Assembly: GCA_030149525.1 (NCBI GenBank)
Contig: JASBRJ010000268.1
Location: forward strand, 1 to 32,720
Direction of reading: 5' to 3'
DNA from: a bacterium
GTDB taxonomy: Bacteria; Vulcanimicrobiota; Xenobia; Xenobiales; JADMJV01
Length of the DNA stretch: 32,720 nt
In this document: positions 32,586 through 32,720 of the stretch, in pieces
Numbering within the stretch: the stretch's first letter is position 1
How the letters are laid out: every line of letters starts with the position of its first letter
Position numbers and translations under genes: made by a program
The notes under the pieces: model-generated
Seen by the model: only the letters and a program-made list of their open reading frames with translations
Told to the model about the DNA's origin: nothing
Database searches by the model: none

Positions 32586-32720
32586 GCGATGTTCCGCTCC
32601 CTATCCGCCACCCGTTCCGACCCCCTACCCTATGACGAGATAGGAGGTCGTAATGACAAAGATAGTACCAGCGAAGGAGCCAGACTGGCAACGTCTCTCG
32701 AAAGAGTGGGAGTGCAGTGG
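32582..32720 (+). mobile_element. Putative left end of an IS66-family insertion sequence
   Basis: IS66 elements have terminal inverted repeats that begin GTAA (often GTAAGCG) and a short noncoding lead before the first small gene. Here GTAAGCG begins at 32582, the lead is about 70 bases, and an ATG with a strong AGGAGGT follows at 32653, whose first codons resemble the IS66 accessory protein. Only this end is visible, so the right repeat and the 8-bp target duplication cannot be checked. Confidence 0.5.
32653..32720 (+). CDS. Start of an IS66 TnpA-like accessory protein, runs off the window
   Basis: Only 22 codons are visible. After a short start the reading gives W-Q-R-L-S-K-E-W-E-C-S-G, close to the E-W-x-x-L-x-x-E-W-x-x-S-G opening of IS66 accessory proteins (TnpA/OrfA), which usually continues with a small helix-turn-helix region. 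AGGAGGT lies four bases before the ATG, one of the best ribosome binding sites in the window. The match is short, so the call is tentative. Confidence 0.5.
   Translation, partial: MTKIVPAKEPDWQRLSKEWECS

Noticed and set aside
1-32720. tRNA, rRNA, CRISPR arrays and phage genes
   Set aside because: I saw no cloverleaf with a terminal TTC-type arm, no rRNA-like stretch, no regularly spaced repeats and no phage structural genes.

Overview
The window looks like chromosomal DNA from a Gram-negative-type (diderm) bacterium of a poorly sampled lineage. The main reasons are an LptD-like outer-membrane lipopolysaccharide transporter at the left edge, two lipobox lipoproteins, type IV pilin-like genes, and part of the futalosine (Mqn) menaquinone pathway. 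By eye the DNA is moderately GC-rich, genes are tightly packed, and GTG and TTG starts occur. Several proteins resemble actinobacterial relatives (the sulfurtransferase/SufE pair) or are unfamiliar to me, so I do not name a phylum. I see no rRNA, tRNA, CRISPR array or prophage.

Layout, left to right. (1) 1-5503: the 3' part of lptD, an opposing lipoprotein, a coupled cvpA-like/exported-protein pair, and an opposing dihydropyrimidinase that shares its last four bases with its neighbour. (2) 5612-11896: upp and a small exported protein, then a type IV pilin-like block (PilV/GspI-like, PilW/GspJ-like and a large PilX-like protein) followed by an SRPBCC-TIGR01777 epimerase-like protein and a strong terminator. 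(3) 11955-13280: three small genes of unknown role (coiled coil, zinc-ribbon membrane protein, DUF4177-like). (4) 13322-18934: an exported GH31 glycosidase or transglucosylase, then on the minus strand a 529-aa protein of unknown function coupled to a MazG-like pyrophosphohydrolase, followed by a cytoplasmic seven-motif beta-propeller. (5) 18995-22218: a DUF72 protein, a small membrane protein with a clear promoter and terminator, and a minus-strand operon of thiosulfate sulfurtransferase, SufE and a CBS-pair protein. (6) 22359-23855: an Ig-like/propeller lipoprotein. (7) 24193-28571: a menaquinone operon, mqnP(ubiA)-unknown-mqnA-mqnC-menG/ubiE. (8) 28688-32585: an MscS-type channel, an FHA protein, an aspartoacylase-like zinc enzyme and an unknown protein. 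(9) 32582 to the end: what looks like the left end of an IS66-family insertion sequence.

The points most worth following are these. The menaquinone operon contains a gene that seems to keep only the C-terminal part of an MqnE/MqnC-type radical SAM protein and has lost the iron-sulfur cysteine motif. The 337-base gap before that operon holds several long inverted repeats and a perfect CRP-type palindrome. The pilin operon appears to start from a leaderless promoter next to a 10-bp inverted repeat. Two genes have ribosome binding sites buried in hairpins. The possible IS66 end would supply the stop codon of the gene before it. These are readings of sequence only; no database search or folding program was run.
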